A stretch of 64,000 bases of DNA from JAENVU01 sp046598395. GTDB lineage: Bacteria > Actinomycetota > Acidimicrobiia > IMCC26256 > JAENVU01. Position numbers and translations under genes: made by a program. Positions 63,003-64,000 of the stretch are shown in pieces. The stretch is from positions 1 through 64,000 of the forward strand of contig JBKJIQ010000040.1 in NCBI GenBank assembly GCA_046598395.1, written 5' to 3'. Below the pieces are notes generated by a model, which worked only from the letters and a program-made list of their open reading frames with translations, made no database searches and was not told the origin of the DNA. The stretch's first letter is position 1. Each line of letters begins with the position of its first letter.

Positions 63003-64000
63003 GACACCGGCTCGCGCACGAGCAGATCGGTGTACAGCCTCCGCAGACGCGCCGCGGTCATGCTCCAGGCGTAACGCCTCGATCGCGCCTCCGCGGCCAC
63101 GCCCATCGCGTGAGCAGCTGCCGGGTGGTCCAACAATCGTTCGATCGGCGCGGCGAAATCGGCGGGATCACGGCTGTCCACCAGGTATCCGGTGACCCCG
63201 TCCTCGACGAGCGACCGCAGTCCACCAACGGCAGCCGCCACGACCGGCGTGCCACAGGCCGCAGCCTCCAACGCCACCAGGCCGAAGGACTCGCTGTGGC
63301 TGGGCACCAGACAGACGTCGACCGATCGGTAGTAGCGAGCAAGTTCCGCGTGGGTTTGGGGAGGAACGAACCGCACCCGCTGCGCCAGCCCGAGCTTCGC
63401 GACCAACTCGTGCAGGCGGTCCAACTCGTAGTCCCCGTCAAGGCCACTGGGCCCACCCACGATGAGCAGCTCAGCCTCAGGGTGGCGCAGTTCAGCCAGG
63501 GCCTGCACCGCAAGGTCAGCACCCTTCAACGGCTGAATCCGGCCTGCGAAGAGCAGCACCGGGGCGTCACCGATTCCGAGACTGTGCCGTTGCGCGTCCC
63601 GTTGATGCGCAGTCACCGCATGGAAGATTTCGTGATCTACACCGGGCGGAACGATCTCGATCCGTCCGACATCGGCGCCGTACAACGACTCGAGTTGATC
63701 CCGCTCCGAGACCGTGGAAGCGAGCATCAGGTCCGCACACGCCACGATCTCGTGTTCAACGCGCGCACGCAGTTCCGGATCGTCGTCGATACCGGCATCG
63801 GCCTTCACCCGAGCCAACGTGTGGAACGTGGCGACCAGCGGCTTATCGAGTTCGTGCTTGAGGCGATGCCCTACCGCACCGGAGAGCCAATAATTCGCGT
63901 GGATCGCGTCGTAGGTCTCGCCGCGATCGACGAGATCCAACGAGGCTTGCACCATCGGCTCCACGAGCCCCATGAGATCGTGCTTTGACACTGGCGCAAG
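62993..64000 (-). CDS. mshA: D-inositol-3-phosphate glycosyltransferase, mycothiol biosynthesis (5' end cut)
   Basis: 335 residues visible; the N-terminus lies beyond the window edge. Transfers N-acetylglucosamine to inositol-3-phosphate, the first step of mycothiol synthesis. Diagnostic stretch DAIHANYWLSGAVGHRLKHEL, then PLVATFHTLARVKADAG, VPPGVDHEIF, LLFAGRIQPLKGADLA and the E-x7-E site ESFGLVALEAAACGTPVVAAAVGGLRSLV. GT4 family member; the identity rests on these MshA-specific blocks and on the neighbouring ybjN gene. Mycothiol marks the organism as actinobacterial. Confidence 0.9.
   Translation of the reverse strand, partial: LAPVSKHDLMGLVEPMVQASLDLVDRGETYDAIHANYWLSGAVGHRLKHELDKPLVATFHTLARVKADAGIDDDPELRARVEHEIVACADLMLASTVSERDQLESLYGADVGRIEIVPPGVDHEIFHAVTAHQRDAQRHSLGIGDAPVLLFAGRIQPLKGADLAVQALAELRHPEAELLIVGGPSGLDGDYELDRLHELVAKLGLAQRVRFVPPQTHAELARYYRSVDVCLVPSHSESFGLVALEAAACGTPVVAAAVGGLRSLVEDGVTGYLVDSRDPADFAAPIERLLDHPAAAHAMGVAAEARSRRYAWSMTAARLRRLYTDLLVREPVSCR

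Overview
The window is GC-rich and gene-dense. It looks like chromosome from an actinobacterium, most likely a deep-branching one such as the class Acidimicrobiia. The class is inference. The phylum rests on a mycothiol glycosyltransferase (mshA), a Ddn-type F420-dependent nitroreductase, PASTA-type Ser/Thr kinases, a Rex-hemACD heme cluster with a fused CobA-HemD, a SigK/RskA-type sigma/anti-sigma pair, a menaquinone reductase homolog, and many GTG or leaderless starts. I saw no rRNA, tRNA, CRISPR array, transposase or phage gene.

Layout. 1-7.1 kb: oxidative and degradative enzymes (aldehyde dehydrogenase, F420-type reductase, secreted beta-helix protein, a frameshifted TauD-like dioxygenase, a thiolase). 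7.1-8.1 kb: a small gene followed by a VapBC toxin-antitoxin pair. 8.2-20.5 kb: a single-strand signalling island with an FHA-LuxR regulator, four consecutive membrane Ser/Thr kinases with different extracellular parts, an FHA-ABC transporter and a lipoprotein. 20.8-26.8 kb, on the opposite strand: a lectin/M15 peptidase, a large subtilase, two small membrane proteins and an MtfA peptidase. 26.8-35.4 kb: a penicillin-acylase lipoprotein, YaaA, a DUF2786 protein, and a SNF2 helicase with its SWIM partner. 35.4-45 kb: a glycosyltransferase and menaquinone reductase, diverging from an eight- or nine-gene bc-type respiratory operon with a split cytochrome b, a ferredoxin, a Rieske protein and a diheme cytochrome c. 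45-52.4 kb: heme genes rex, met8-like, hemA, hemC, cobA-hemD, hemB and hemL. 52.5-58 kb: a membrane protein, an acyl-CoA ligase, and a tight trio of acyl-CoA dehydrogenase, soluble PhnD-like binding protein and radical SAM enzyme, followed by a truncated flavoprotein remnant. 58.3-64 kb: a CAP-domain protein, an ECF sigma/anti-sigma pair, a SAM hydrolase with a 30-residue membrane peptide, proC, a YbjN protein and mshA (cut by the window edge).

How it fits together. Menaquinone maturation, the bc operon, heme synthesis and the NADH-sensing repressor Rex form a respiratory block; a Rex-box-like site lies just upstream of rex. The order mshA - ybjN - proC - hemA/C/D/B - hemL - menaquinone reductase parallels the known M. 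tuberculosis neighbourhood, so this part looks ancestral. The kinase/FHA island with adjacent secreted peptidases looks like a cell-envelope sensing and remodelling locus.

Best candidates for undescribed biology are the four-kinase FHA/ABC island, the dehydrogenase/binding-protein/radical-SAM trio, the split-cytochrome-b operon, a perfect 21-bp inverted repeat forming the end of hemC, and a possible structured leader before proC.
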